The notes: generated by a model from the sequence alone, not told the origin. 15,060 bases of DNA from Clostridium sp. CAG:413 (GCA_000431775.1 FR888217.1:67265-82324); one strand, 5' to 3'; positions 6,844-14,373 are shown, counted from the stretch's first letter. Numbers and translations: made by a program.

Positions 6844-6871
6844 TTGCTTTATTTTTCATTTAAATTATGAT
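6844..6871 (+). promoter_or_regulatory. Sigma-A promoter of the malQ operon
   Basis: TTGCTT (6844-6849) and TATGAT (6866-6871) are 16 bases apart; the -10 has one mismatch. It would start transcription about 30 bases before the malQ ATG. The -35 elements of this promoter and of the divergent SIS promoter lie only about 15 bases apart, so a regulator bound between them could act on both operons. Confidence 0.6.
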
Positions 6872-6908
6872 ATAGTTTTATCCGTAATATTACCAAAGGA
6901 GCTTTTTG

Positions 6909-8342
6909 ATGAGAAGAAGAAGCGGAATACTCATGCACATATCGTCTCTCTACGGCGATCACTCCGTCGGCAGCTTCGGCAGGAACGCCCTCGATTTTAT
7001 CGACTTCCTTGCCGACAACGGCTTCTCCGCCTGGCAGGTGCTGCCCTTTACCGTAACTGATGAATATAATTCCCCGTATAAATCCTTCTCCGCTTTCGGC
7101 GGAAATCCTTATTTTATAGATCTTGAGACGCTGTTTGACGACGGGCTTCTGACCCGTGAGGAGCTTGACGGTGCAAGGCAGGCGACCCCCTACTACTGCG
7201 AATTCGACAGGCTTGCTAAGGAGCGGCTCCCCCTGCTGCGTAAGGCATACAGGCGCATGAAGGACTTTGACAAGGTCGGGGAATTCATTGCCGCCCACCC
7301 GAGGCTCGAGGCATTCTGCCGCTTTATGACGCTGCGGGAGCAGAACGGCGGCAAGCGTTGGCAGGAGTGGACTCAAAACGAAGTGACCGACGGCGAAACG
7401 CTAGGAATGTGGCAATTCATACAGTATGAATTCTTCACCCAGTGGGCCAAGGTCAAGGAATACGCCAACTCAAAGGGCGTTATCATCATCGGCGATATCC
7501 CCATCTATGTCTCGGATGACAGCTGCGACGTGTGGGAGAACCGAAAGCTCTTCCAAATAGACGAAAAGGGCTACCCGAGCCGAGTGGCGGGAGTGCCGCC
7601 GGATTATTTCGCCGAGGACGGCCAGCTCTGGGGCAACCCGCTCTATGACTGGGACGAGATGAAAAAAGATGGCTTCGGCTGGTGGAGAGAGCGCATGGAT
7701 CACACGCTCGAGATGTTTGACGGCGTGAGGATAGACCATTTCAGAGCCATTGAATCCTATTGGTCGGTCGCGTCGGACGAAACGACAGCCAAAAACGGCA
7801 AATGGGTCAAGGGCCCGGGCATGGACTTTGTGAACGCCGTCAAGGCGGGGCACGAGGATAAGCTCATCATTGCCGAGGATCTGGGCGACATAACGGACGA
7901 GGTACGCGCCTTGGTCGAGGAGAGCGGCTTCCCCGGTATGAGGATATTCCAATTCGGCTTCCTCGACGGCAGCGACAGCATCCATATGCCGCATAATTAC
8001 ATAAGAAACTCGATAGCATATTCCGGCACGCACGACAATAACACACTCTTCGGCTTCCTTTGGGAGAGCACCGAGGATGTGCGGCGCAGGATGCTCGACT
8101 ACTGCGGCTTCCCCGGCGGCGACTGGGGCGGCGCGACTCCCCTGCTGCTGCGGAGCATATTTGCAAGCGTCAGCGAGCTTGCGGTCATACCCGTGCAGGA
8201 TTTCCTGATGTACGGCTCGGATACAAGGCTCAACACCCCCGGCGTTGCCGAGGGCAACTGGAGCTACCGAGTGACAAAGGAGCAATTGCTCGGTGCGGAC
8301 TGCGGCTTCTTCAGATCACTCAATAATATTTACAAGCGGTGA
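6909..8342 (+). CDS. malQ: 4-alpha-glucanotransferase (amylomaltase, GH77)
   Basis: A 477-residue GH77 enzyme, the usual length for the bacterial amylomaltase of the shorter type. It transfers alpha-1,4-glucan segments between maltodextrins and releases glucose, in the cytoplasm. Motifs: YNSPYKSFSAFGGNP (53-67), GDIPIYVSDDSCDVW (195-209), the nucleophile in VRIDHFRA (Asp276), the acid/base in IAEDLGD (Glu323) and the stabilising Asp in SGTHDNNT (Asp376). All three catalytic carboxylates are present. I chose the ATG at 6909; AAAGGAG at 6895-6901 lies 7 bases upstream, and the TTG three bases before it is not needed. It is the first gene of a six-gene run ending at the terminator at 13554-13587, and the phosphohexomutase of the same run would handle its downstream hexose phosphates. 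Confidence 0.96.
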   Translation: MRRRSGILMHISSLYGDHSVGSFGRNALDFIDFLADNGFSAWQVLPFTVTDEYNSPYKSFSAFGGNPYFIDLETLFDDGLLTREELDGARQATPYYCEFDRLAKERLPLLRKAYRRMKDFDKVGEFIAAHPRLEAFCRFMTLREQNGGKRWQEWTQNEVTDGETLGMWQFIQYEFFTQWAKVKEYANSKGVIIIGDIPIYVSDDSCDVWENRKLFQIDEKGYPSRVAGVPPDYFAEDGQLWGNPLYDWDEMKKDGFGWWRERMDHTLEMFDGVRIDHFRAIESYWSVASDETTAKNGKWVKGPGMDFVNAVKAGHEDKLIIAEDLGDITDEVRALVEESGFPGMRIFQFGFLDGSDSIHMPHNYIRNSIAYSGTHDNNTLFGFLWESTEDVRRRMLDYCGFPGGDWGGATPLLLRSIFASVSELAVIPVQDFLMYGSDTRLNTPGVAEGNWSYRVTKEQLLGADCGFFRSLNNIYKR

Positions 8343-8346
8343 AAAA

Positions 8347-9609
8347 ATGAAAAAGAACTATTTTGAATTCAGCGATAAAATTCTGAGCGCCTCCGACGCA
8401 GCGATGAAAAAAGCGGCGCTCAAATTCGCCGAGATAGATGAAATCACGGAATACAATCAGCAAAAGGTGCTTGCCGCCTTTATACACAATAGAGTGTCCG
8501 AGGCGGATTTCGCCGGCTCAACCGGCTACGGCTACGGCGACAGGGGTAGGGAAAAGCTCGACAGCATCTATGCCGAGGCGTTCGGTGCGGAGGACGCCAT
8601 AGTCCGCCACAGCTTCACCTGCGGCACTCACACGCTCTGCGTCGCCCTCTTCGGCCTGCTTCGCCCCGGCGACACGATGCTCTGCGTTACGGGCAAGCCC
8701 TATGACACGATACACAGCGTTATAGGCCTTAGCGGCAATGGAATGGGCTCGCTCAAGGATTTCGGAGTTAAATATGAGCAGGTCGAGCTGAACTCGGACG
8801 GCCTGCCCGACCTGCCCGCGATAGAAAAAGCGCTTGAAAAGAAGCCGAGAATGGTCTATATCCAGCGCTCAAGGGGATATAGCCTGCGCCCGAGCCTCTC
8901 AGTCGCTCAGATAAGCGAGATAGCGGCGCTCGTTAAGTCAAAATGCGACGCCATCGTCATGGTCGACAACTGCTACGGCGAATTCGTCGAGCGCACCGAG
9001 CCGACCGAGGCGGGCGCGGATATCATCGCAGGCTCGCTCATCAAGAATGCGGGCGGCGCTATCGCAAGGACGGGCGGCTACATTGCGGGCAAAAAGGAAC
9101 TTGTTGAGCTTTGCGCCTACCGCGCCACCACCCCCGGTCTCGGCAAGGAGGTCGGCTGCACTCTGGGCGAGAACAGGAATATGTTCATGGGCGTTTTCAA
9201 TGCCCCCGGCGTTGTCGGCAGCGCGCTCAAATGCGCCGTATTCGCCGCCGCAATGTTTGAGGATTTCGGCTTCAAGGTCACTCCGTCATCGAGCGAGAGC
9301 CGCCACGACATAATCCAGGCGCTCTGCCTTGAGACCCCCGAGAGGCTCGTTGAATTCTGCAAGGGTATTCAGTCGGGCGCGCCGGTGGATTCCTACGTTG
9401 TGCCCGAGCCGTGGGATATGCCCGGCTATGACAGCAAGGTCATCATGGCGGCGGGCGCATTCATCCTCGGCTCGTCGATAGAGCTGTCGGCGGACGCCCC
9501 GCTCAGGGAGCCTTACGCCGTGTGGATGCAGGGCGGCATCAACTTTGCCTCCGCCAAGACAGCCGTTATGCTCGCGGCGGAGATGCTCTCAAAAGAAGGT
9601 TTGATCTGA
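8347..9609 (+). CDS. PLP-dependent enzyme, methionine gamma-lyase / 'aluminum resistance' family
   Basis: A 420-residue fold-type I PLP enzyme of the Alum_res family (PF06838; YnbB of Bacillus). Members resemble cystathionine/methionine gamma-lyases, but their substrate is not settled. Visible features are the cofactor-binding Gly-rich STGYGYGDRGRE segment (58-69), FTCGTHTLCVALFGLLRPGD (90-109), the cofactor-ring Asp in VMVDNCYGEF (Asp207) and the Schiff-base lysine in AGSLIKNAGG (Lys233). The ATG at 8347 begins 4 bases after the malQ stop. The ribosome binding site is weak (GGTGA only 4 bases upstream), so translation may be coupled to malQ; an in-frame start at 8293 would lie inside malQ. 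In Bacillus this gene sits near glnR, so its place in a sugar operon here is unusual. Confidence 0.9.
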   Translation: MKKNYFEFSDKILSASDAAMKKAALKFAEIDEITEYNQQKVLAAFIHNRVSEADFAGSTGYGYGDRGREKLDSIYAEAFGAEDAIVRHSFTCGTHTLCVALFGLLRPGDTMLCVTGKPYDTIHSVIGLSGNGMGSLKDFGVKYEQVELNSDGLPDLPAIEKALEKKPRMVYIQRSRGYSLRPSLSVAQISEIAALVKSKCDAIVMVDNCYGEFVERTEPTEAGADIIAGSLIKNAGGAIARTGGYIAGKKELVELCAYRATTPGLGKEVGCTLGENRNMFMGVFNAPGVVGSALKCAVFAAAMFEDFGFKVTPSSSESRHDIIQALCLETPERLVEFCKGIQSGAPVDSYVVPEPWDMPGYDSKVIMAAGAFILGSSIELSADAPLREPYAVWMQGGINFASAKTAVMLAAEMLSKEGLI

Positions 9610-9610
9610 C

Positions 9611-10318
9611 ATGGAATACAAAGGAATAACTCCCGAGGCGCTTTTTCTGCTTGCAGACAACCGCTTCAGGAATTCAAAGGAATATTACGAAAGCCGCAAG
9701 GAAGAGATAAAATCGGGTGTTACCGAGCCGATGCGCCAAGCGGGTGTTCCCGAGCCGATGCGCCAGCTTGCGGGGCTTATCGGCGGCGAGCTGCTCTCGG
9801 TCGACCCGCTGATGAATACCATCCCGACGAGGATGGTTTCAAGGGTGCGGCGCGACACCCGCTACACCAACGACAAGTCGCTCTACCGCGACAATATGTG
9901 GATAATGTTCATGCGCCCCAAAAACGAATGGAGGGGCTACCCCTGCATGTGGTTTGAGGTCACTCAGAGCGCATACTCGCTCGGGGTCGGTCTGTACGGC
10001 AGCGAGGCGGGGCTGATGCAGGTCTTTCGCAAAGCTCTGCGCGAGCGCGGTGACGAATTTCTCGCAGCCGCCGCAAAGTGCAAAAAGGCGGGCGCTGTGC
10101 TCAGCGCGTCGACCTACAAGCGTATGCCGCCCGACTGCCCGAAGGGGCTTGAGGAATTCTATGGCTGCAAAGAGATGTATTTTATCAAATTCTCGGGTGC
10201 GCTTGACGACCTCGGCGACGACAGGATAATAAAAATAATGCGAGACACCTATAAGGCTTATACGCCGATGTATAAATTCCTGCTCAGCGTTTCGGACGAA
10301 TATTTTGAAAAGGAGTAA
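9611..10318 (+). CDS. DUF2461-family protein with a nine-residue internal duplication
   Basis: A 235-residue protein of the DUF2461 family (TIGR02453), about the usual family length. The recognisable core is RMVSRVRRDTRYTNDKSLYR, followed by an alternating hydrophobic region (MWIMFMRPK, MWFEVTQSAYSLGVGLYG) typical of the family. The biochemical role is unknown; the conserved Arg/Asp/Lys core suggests ligand binding. Residues 36-53 hold two near-identical nine-residue units, GVTEPMRQA and GVPEPMRQL, encoded by a 27-base tandem repeat at 9714-9767. Other family members as I know them have a single ...EPMR... at this place, so the second unit is probably an insertion that lengthens the first helix. 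The ATG at 9611 follows the preceding stop by one base; upstream GAAGG is 11 bases away. Confidence 0.85.
   Translation: MEYKGITPEALFLLADNRFRNSKEYYESRKEEIKSGVTEPMRQAGVPEPMRQLAGLIGGELLSVDPLMNTIPTRMVSRVRRDTRYTNDKSLYRDNMWIMFMRPKNEWRGYPCMWFEVTQSAYSLGVGLYGSEAGLMQVFRKALRERGDEFLAAAAKCKKAGAVLSASTYKRMPPDCPKGLEEFYGCKEMYFIKFSGALDDLGDDRIIKIMRDTYKAYTPMYKFLLSVSDEYFEKE
9714..9767 (+). repeat. 27-bp tandem duplication inside the DUF2461 gene
   Basis: Units at 9714-9740 and 9741-9767 agree at 24 of 27 bases; the mismatches are at unit positions 9, 26 and 27. The length is a multiple of three, so the frame is kept and nine residues are added. The high identity points to a recent event, since the flanking codons show no other repetition. 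Confidence 0.9.
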
Positions 10319-10322
10319 AAGT

Positions 10323-11868
10323 ATGGATCTCTCTCGGTTCAAAAGCGGAAGCGATATAAGGGGCTACGCCCTCGGCGACGAAAGCAACCCGCTCTATATG
10401 AGCGACGACATGGTCATGCGCTGCTGCGCGGCCTTTGTCAATTGGCTCAAGACCCGCACGGGCAAGGATAAGCTCTATATTTCGGTCGGCCACGACAGCC
10501 GCCTGTCCGCCGAGCGTATCAAGGCCGCCGCCGTCAAGGCGCTGACTTCACACGGGGTGAGCGTTGCGGACTGCTCCCTTTGCTCGACCCCCGCAATGTT
10601 TATGACGACGGTTGAGATGGGCTGCGACGGCGCTGTGCAGATAACCGCAAGCCACCACCCGAAGGACAGGAACGGCCTCAAATTCTTCGCCCGTGACGGC
10701 GGGCTTGACGGCAGCCCCCCGGGACGGCGGGCTGGACGGCAGCGACATTGCCGATATACTCAGAGCCGCCGCCGAGCTGCCCGACACGATAGGCAGCGAA
10801 GAGGGCGAATGCGTTGAATGCGGCTTCATGAAGCGCTACGCCGAGCTGCTGAGAAATATGATAATCGAGGGCGTTGACTCTGAATCCGACCGCCTGCATC
10901 CGCTGCGCTCGATGAAAATAGCGGTCGACGCGGGCAACGGAGTCGGCGGATTCTATGCCTACGACGTGCTTGCCCCCCTCGGCGCGGATATCTCCGGCAG
11001 CGTTTATCTTGAGCCGGACGGCAACTTCCCGAATCATGCCCCGAACCCCGAGAATGCCGAGGCTATGGACTGCCTCTCAAAGGCGGTCGTCAGCTCGCAT
11101 TCCGACCTCGGCGTAATATTTGACACCGACGTTGACAGAGCCGCTTGCGTCGGCAAGGACGGCTTTGAGATAAACCGCAACCGCCTTGTGGCGCTTGCCT
11201 CCGAGATAGCGCTTGAGGGCTGCCCCGGCGGCACGATAGTCACCGACAGCGTCACCTCCGACGGGCTTGCGGCGTTCATAGCCGCAAAGGGCGGCAAGCA
11301 TCTGCGCTTTAAGAGAGGCTACAGAAATGTTATCAACAAGCAGCTCGAGCTTTGCGTCGAGGGCGTTAAATGCCCGCTCGCAATGGAGACCTCGGGTCAC
11401 GCCGCGTTTGCCGAGAACTACTCCCTCGACGACGGCGCATATCTGATAACGAAGCTGATAATCAAGGCCGCCGCCCTTGCTGAGCGCGGGTTGGCCCTTG
11501 AATCGCTCATTGACGGGCTTGCTGAGCCTGCCGAGGAGCGGGAGCTGAGATTCAAGATCCTCTGCGACGATTTCAGACCCGTCGGCGAGAAGGTCATCGC
11601 CCACTTCGAGCGGGCTGCCGTCGAGCGCGCGGGCTGGAGCGCCTGCCCCGACAACTACGAGGGCATACGCATCAACGCCGACAAGAGCTGCGGCGACGGC
11701 TGGTTCCTGCTGCGGCTGAGCGTTCACGACCCGATAATCGTGCTTAACTGCGAAAGCAACACGGCGGGCGGCACTAAGGCTATGCTCGGCGACATTTACA
11801 ATGTTATAAAAACCGCGCCCGGCATTGAGATCCTGGATATCACGGCGCTCGAAAACGCCGTTAAATAA
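10323..11868 (+). pseudogene. Alpha-D-phosphohexomutase (phosphoglucomutase/phosphomannomutase), frameshifted
   Basis: The two frames together make one full phosphohexomutase, which interconverts hexose 1- and 6-phosphates. The first part (from ATG 10323, RBS AAGGAG just upstream) carries SGSDIRGYA (8-16), VGHDSR (55-60) and the phosphoserine loop TASHHP with Ser110. The second part, one frame over and open to 11868, carries the metal loop DTDVDR, the sugar loop ETSGHAAF, and the phosphate-binding tail RLSVHDPIIVLNCES. Each part alone lacks essential loops. The frame changes at about 10715-10723 because of a 28-base near-tandem duplication that includes a run of six C. Read straight through, translation leaves the true frame after Ser131 and stops at 10817. 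A GTG at 10693 opens the second frame but has no credible ribosome binding site. Causes could be true mutation, sequencing or assembly error in the C run, or +1 slippage. Confidence 0.88.
10695..10743 (+). repeat. 28-bp-period near-tandem duplication that shifts the phosphohexomutase frame
   Basis: A 21-base block beginning GACGGCGGGCT at 10695-10715 recurs at 10723-10743 with one mismatch (T to G at the twelfth base). The period is 28 bases, and the six-C run at 10715-10720 lies between the copies. Removing one C would give a 27-base duplication adding nine residues, RDGGLDGSP next to RDGGLDGSD, in frame. Confidence 0.9.
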
Positions 11869-11891
11869 ATCAGAAAAAGGAGAAAGTGAAA

Positions 11892-12773
11892 ATGTTTGAC
11901 AAGCTCGTAGCATTCATGACTGCGATCATCACCCTGTTTTACACCTTCGCTCCGGTCACCTACGTGAACCCCGAAATTATGCCGAAGGCAAAGGCCGCCC
12001 AAAGTGTCAAGATAATGACATACAACATCTATGTCATGGGCTTCGGCAAGCACGCCCCCGAGAAGCGCCGTCCCCTTGTCGTTGAGAATATCCGCAGGAA
12101 TATGCCCGATTCCTTCGGCGTGCAGGAATGCGATGAGGGCTGGTACAAGGCTCTTATCGAGGCGCTGCCCGAATATGCTCATGTAGGCGTCGGCAGGAAC
12201 GGCGACGGCGGCGAGGCAAGCCCCGTATTCTATAAGAAGGACAAATTCGACCTTGTGGATTCTGGCACATTTTGGCTCTCCGACACCCCCGACGAGGTGT
12301 CAAAGGGCTGGGATTCCTATTGCAACAGGGTCTGCTCCTACGCTATACTTAAAGATAAGAAAACAGGCTTCACCTACGCCCATTTCAACGCTCACTTTGA
12401 CCACCTCGGCATCGTTGCGAGGAACGAATCCGTCGCCCTCGTTTCATCGAGGATAGCGAAGCTCTGCCCCGACATCCCCGCGCTGCTCACGGGCGACCTC
12501 AACGACAGCGAAGGCTCGGGAATGTATCAGAAGATACTTGAGTCGGGCATGAACGACTCAAAATACCTTGCAAAATACATGGTAAGCAGCGGCACATATC
12601 ACGGCTACTCGTCTCTCGTTGAGCTGACGAGACCCAAGGCGATAGATTTCGTCTTTGTCAATGATTTTGTGTCCTCGGTCGAGAGCTACACCATCGACAA
12701 GACTCAGTATGACGGTATGTACGCCTCCGACCATCACCCCGTTGTAGTCGAAATGACTCTCTTTAATAAATAA
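11892..12773 (+). CDS. Endonuclease/exonuclease/phosphatase (EEP) family protein, exported or membrane-anchored
   Basis: A 293-residue EEP-fold hydrolase with a hydrophobic N-terminus (residues 5-25) followed by PKAKAAQ, which could be a signal-peptidase site after AKA (33-35) or a membrane anchor. The catalytic set is complete: Asn45 in TYNIYV, Glu79 in GVQE, NAHFDH with His168, GDLND with Asp202 and Asn204, IDFVFV, and ASDHHP with Asp280/His281. The family cleaves phosphodiesters or phosphomonoesters (nucleic acids, inositol phosphates, phospholipids), so the substrate is open; an extracytoplasmic site would favour scavenging or lipid/surface targets. The ATG at 11892 has AAGGAG at 11877-11882, 9 bases upstream; an in-frame GTG at 11886 is too close to it. 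It follows the phosphohexomutase by 23 bases and is a paralog of the next gene. Confidence 0.9.
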   Translation: MFDKLVAFMTAIITLFYTFAPVTYVNPEIMPKAKAAQSVKIMTYNIYVMGFGKHAPEKRRPLVVENIRRNMPDSFGVQECDEGWYKALIEALPEYAHVGVGRNGDGGEASPVFYKKDKFDLVDSGTFWLSDTPDEVSKGWDSYCNRVCSYAILKDKKTGFTYAHFNAHFDHLGIVARNESVALVSSRIAKLCPDIPALLTGDLNDSEGSGMYQKILESGMNDSKYLAKYMVSSGTYHGYSSLVELTRPKAIDFVFVNDFVSSVESYTIDKTQYDGMYASDHHPVVVEMTLFNK

Positions 12774-12789
12774 GAAAGTAGGTATATTT

Positions 12790-13548
12790 ATGTTCAGAAT
12801 AATGTCATTCAACGTCCTTTGCTATGGCAGGGAGCCGCACTTTTGGACCCTCAGAGCGCCGCTCGTCTGCCGCCTTATAAGAGAGACCCTGCCCGATTCC
12901 TTCGGCGTGCAGGAGGCTCATATCGACTGGATAAACGCCCTCACCGAGGGGCTGCCCGAATACGACTATGTCGGCGTCGGCAGAAACGACGGCAAAGAGG
13001 ACGGCGAATTTGCCGCGGTATTCTATCTCAAGGATAAGTTCACCGCCTCGGACAGCGGCAGCTTCTGGCTCTCCGAGACCCCCGACAAGCCGTCGCTCGG
13101 CTGGGACGGCGCCTGCATCAGGATAGCCACCTATGTGCGCCTGACGGAGAAGGCGACGGGCAGGGAATATGTCCACTTCAACACTCACCTTGACCATGTG
13201 GGCAGGAAGGCTCAGGTCAACGGCGCAAAAATGATAAGCAAGAAAGCCGCCGACTTCGGCGGGCTGCCCGTGGTCTGCACCGGCGACTTCAACGTGGAGC
13301 AAGGCTCGGACTGCTACATGACGATGATAAGCGGCAACATGGGCGACGCCCGCACCATGGCGCCGGACAGCGACCGCTGCTACACCTTCCACTACTTCGA
13401 GCCGGATAAATATCACACGACGATAGACTTTATCTTCGTTGATAAGGCCACGGTGAAGCCCGTCAAATTCCGAGTGCTCAATAAGACCTTCGGCAGCGAG
13501 TATTACTCCGACCACTACGCGATTTATGCGGATGTTGAATTGAAATAA
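12790..13548 (+). CDS. EEP-family hydrolase, cytoplasmic paralog
   Basis: A 252-residue EEP protein collinear with the product of the gene just upstream from its first catalytic strand on: MSFNVLCYG with Asn8, SFGVQEA with Glu42, VGVGRNDG, SGSFWLSETPD, HFNTHLDHVG with His133, TGDFNVE with Asp166 and Asn168, TIDFIFVDKA, and YSDHYA with Asp241/His242. It begins straight at the catalytic fold, with no signal peptide or transmembrane segment, so it should be cytoplasmic. The shared blocks DSFGVQE and EY..VGVGRN make an ancient tandem duplication the simplest origin. The ATG at 12790 follows the previous stop by 16 bases, with a modest TAGGT about 7 bases upstream. It is the last gene before the terminator at 13554-13587. 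Substrate unknown. Confidence 0.9.
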   Translation: MFRIMSFNVLCYGREPHFWTLRAPLVCRLIRETLPDSFGVQEAHIDWINALTEGLPEYDYVGVGRNDGKEDGEFAAVFYLKDKFTASDSGSFWLSETPDKPSLGWDGACIRIATYVRLTEKATGREYVHFNTHLDHVGRKAQVNGAKMISKKAADFGGLPVVCTGDFNVEQGSDCYMTMISGNMGDARTMAPDSDRCYTFHYFEPDKYHTTIDFIFVDKATVKPVKFRVLNKTFGSEYYSDHYAIYADVELK

Positions 13549-13553
13549 AGACC

Positions 13554-13587
13554 ATCGGGCTTCGATACTCTCGAAGCCCGATTTTTT
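13554..13587 (+). terminator. Rho-independent terminator of the malQ operon
   Basis: A perfect 12-bp inverted repeat (13554-13565 with 13571-13582) encloses a 5-base loop, and six T follow (13582-13587). It begins 5 bases after the last plus-strand stop. It also lies directly after the sigG stop on the other strand, where the base run that follows is only GGTCTTT, so it probably works less well in that direction. Confidence 0.93.
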
Positions 13588-14362
13588 ACGCCTTGTTTTT
13601 ATCCTTTATCTTCTTGATTGCGCCTTTCTCGAGGCGTGAGACCTGCGCCTGCGAGATACCTATCTCCCCCGCGACCTCCATTTGGGTCTTGCCCTGCATG
13701 AAGCGCAGGAAAAGTATCTTCTTCTCCCTCGGATTCAGCTCCTCTATCGCCTGGCGCAGCAATATCTCGTCAAGCCAGCTCTCCTCACTCTCCCTGTCAC
13801 CTATCTGATCCATCACATATATGGTGTCGCCGCCGTCGGAATAGACCGGCTCGTTGAGCGAGAGCGGCTCCACAATGGCGTCGAGCGCTATCACGACCTC
13901 CTCACGGTCAATGCCCAGTTCCTTGGCTATCTCCTCGGGGGTCGGGTCGCGCTCAAGCTCGTTCATCAGCCTCTCCCTGACCTGCATGGCATGGTAAGCG
14001 GTATCCCTGAGCGAGCGGCTGACCCTGACAGGGTTATTGTCGCGCAGATGCCGCCTGACCTCGCCGATTATCATCGGGCAGGCATAGGTGCTGAATCGCA
14101 CGTCAAGCCCGATATCAAAATTGTCTATCGCCTTTATCAGCCCTATGCAACCGACCTGAAAGAGGTCGTCGGGGTTCTCTCCCCTGTTTGCGAACCGCTG
14201 GATAACGCTCAGCACGAGCCTCAGATTGCCGATGACAAGCTCCTCACGCGCCTTTTTATCCCCCGCCCTGGCCTTTTTGAGCAGCTCCATCTTCTCGCTC
14301 TCCTTGAGCACCTTGAGCTTCGCCGTGTTAACTCCGCAGATCTCGACCTTATTGAATTGCAA
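13586..14362 (-). CDS. sigG: RNA polymerase forespore sigma factor SigG
   Basis: A 258-residue sigma-70 family protein, within two residues of Bacillus subtilis SigG. The N-terminal NKVEICGV (4-11) is a SigG hallmark absent from SigF. Then come region 2 with NLRLVLSVIQRF (46-57), DDLFQVGCIGL (65-75), FSTYACPMIIGEVRR (90-104), RVSRSLRD (113-120), region 3, and the region 4 helix-turn-helix QMEVAGEIGISQAQVSRLEK (227-246). SigG directs late gene expression in the forespore, so the organism very likely makes spores. The start is probably TTG at 14362: GGGGTGAT at 14366-14373 is well placed and the length then fits; the TTG at 14389 would put extra residues on a conserved N-terminus. No spoIIGA or sigE stands upstream in this window, unlike in Bacillus. 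I could not identify a sigma-F/G promoter with confidence. Confidence 0.95.
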   Translation of the reverse strand: MQFNKVEICGVNTAKLKVLKESEKMELLKKARAGDKKAREELVIGNLRLVLSVIQRFANRGENPDDLFQVGCIGLIKAIDNFDIGLDVRFSTYACPMIIGEVRRHLRDNNPVRVSRSLRDTAYHAMQVRERLMNELERDPTPEEIAKELGIDREEVVIALDAIVEPLSLNEPVYSDGGDTIYVMDQIGDRESEESWLDEILLRQAIEELNPREKKILFLRFMQGKTQMEVAGEIGISQAQVSRLEKGAIKKIKDKNKA

Positions 14363-14365
14363 ATC

Positions 14366-14373
14366 ATCACCCC
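14366..14373 (-). promoter_or_regulatory. Ribosome binding site that fixes the TTG start of sigG
   Basis: GGGGTGAT pairs with the 3' end of 16S rRNA (AGGTGAT-like), and its GGGG core lies 7 bases before the TTG at 14362. It lies inside the longer reading frame from 14389, so that start would not use it. Confidence 0.6.

Noticed and set aside
6761..6859. Longer start of the SIS gene at ATG 6859
   Set aside because: This extension lies over the predicted promoter (TTGATA-17-TAAAAT), has no ribosome binding site and exceeds the family length.
7470..8285. 271-codon minus-strand frame inside malQ
   Set aside because: The malQ catalytic residues lie in the plus frame; the minus frame has no start signal and reflects biased codon use.
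10712..10723. Programmed +1 frameshift at the six-C run of the phosphohexomutase
   Set aside because: CCC-C sites can slip, but there is no stop codon or stimulating structure at the site, phosphohexomutases are not known to use frameshifting, and the duplication itself explains the shift better.
10693..11868. Second half of the phosphohexomutase as an independent gene from GTG 10693
   Set aside because: It has no Shine-Dalgarno before the GTG and lacks the phosphoserine loop, so it would not be a working enzyme alone.
11077..11913. 278-codon minus-strand frame across the phosphohexomutase
   Set aside because: It is antisense to a conserved enzyme with clear motifs, and has no start signal.
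12805..13515. 236-codon minus-strand frame inside the second EEP gene
   Set aside because: It covers nearly the whole of a conserved coding frame on the other strand and resembles no protein I know.
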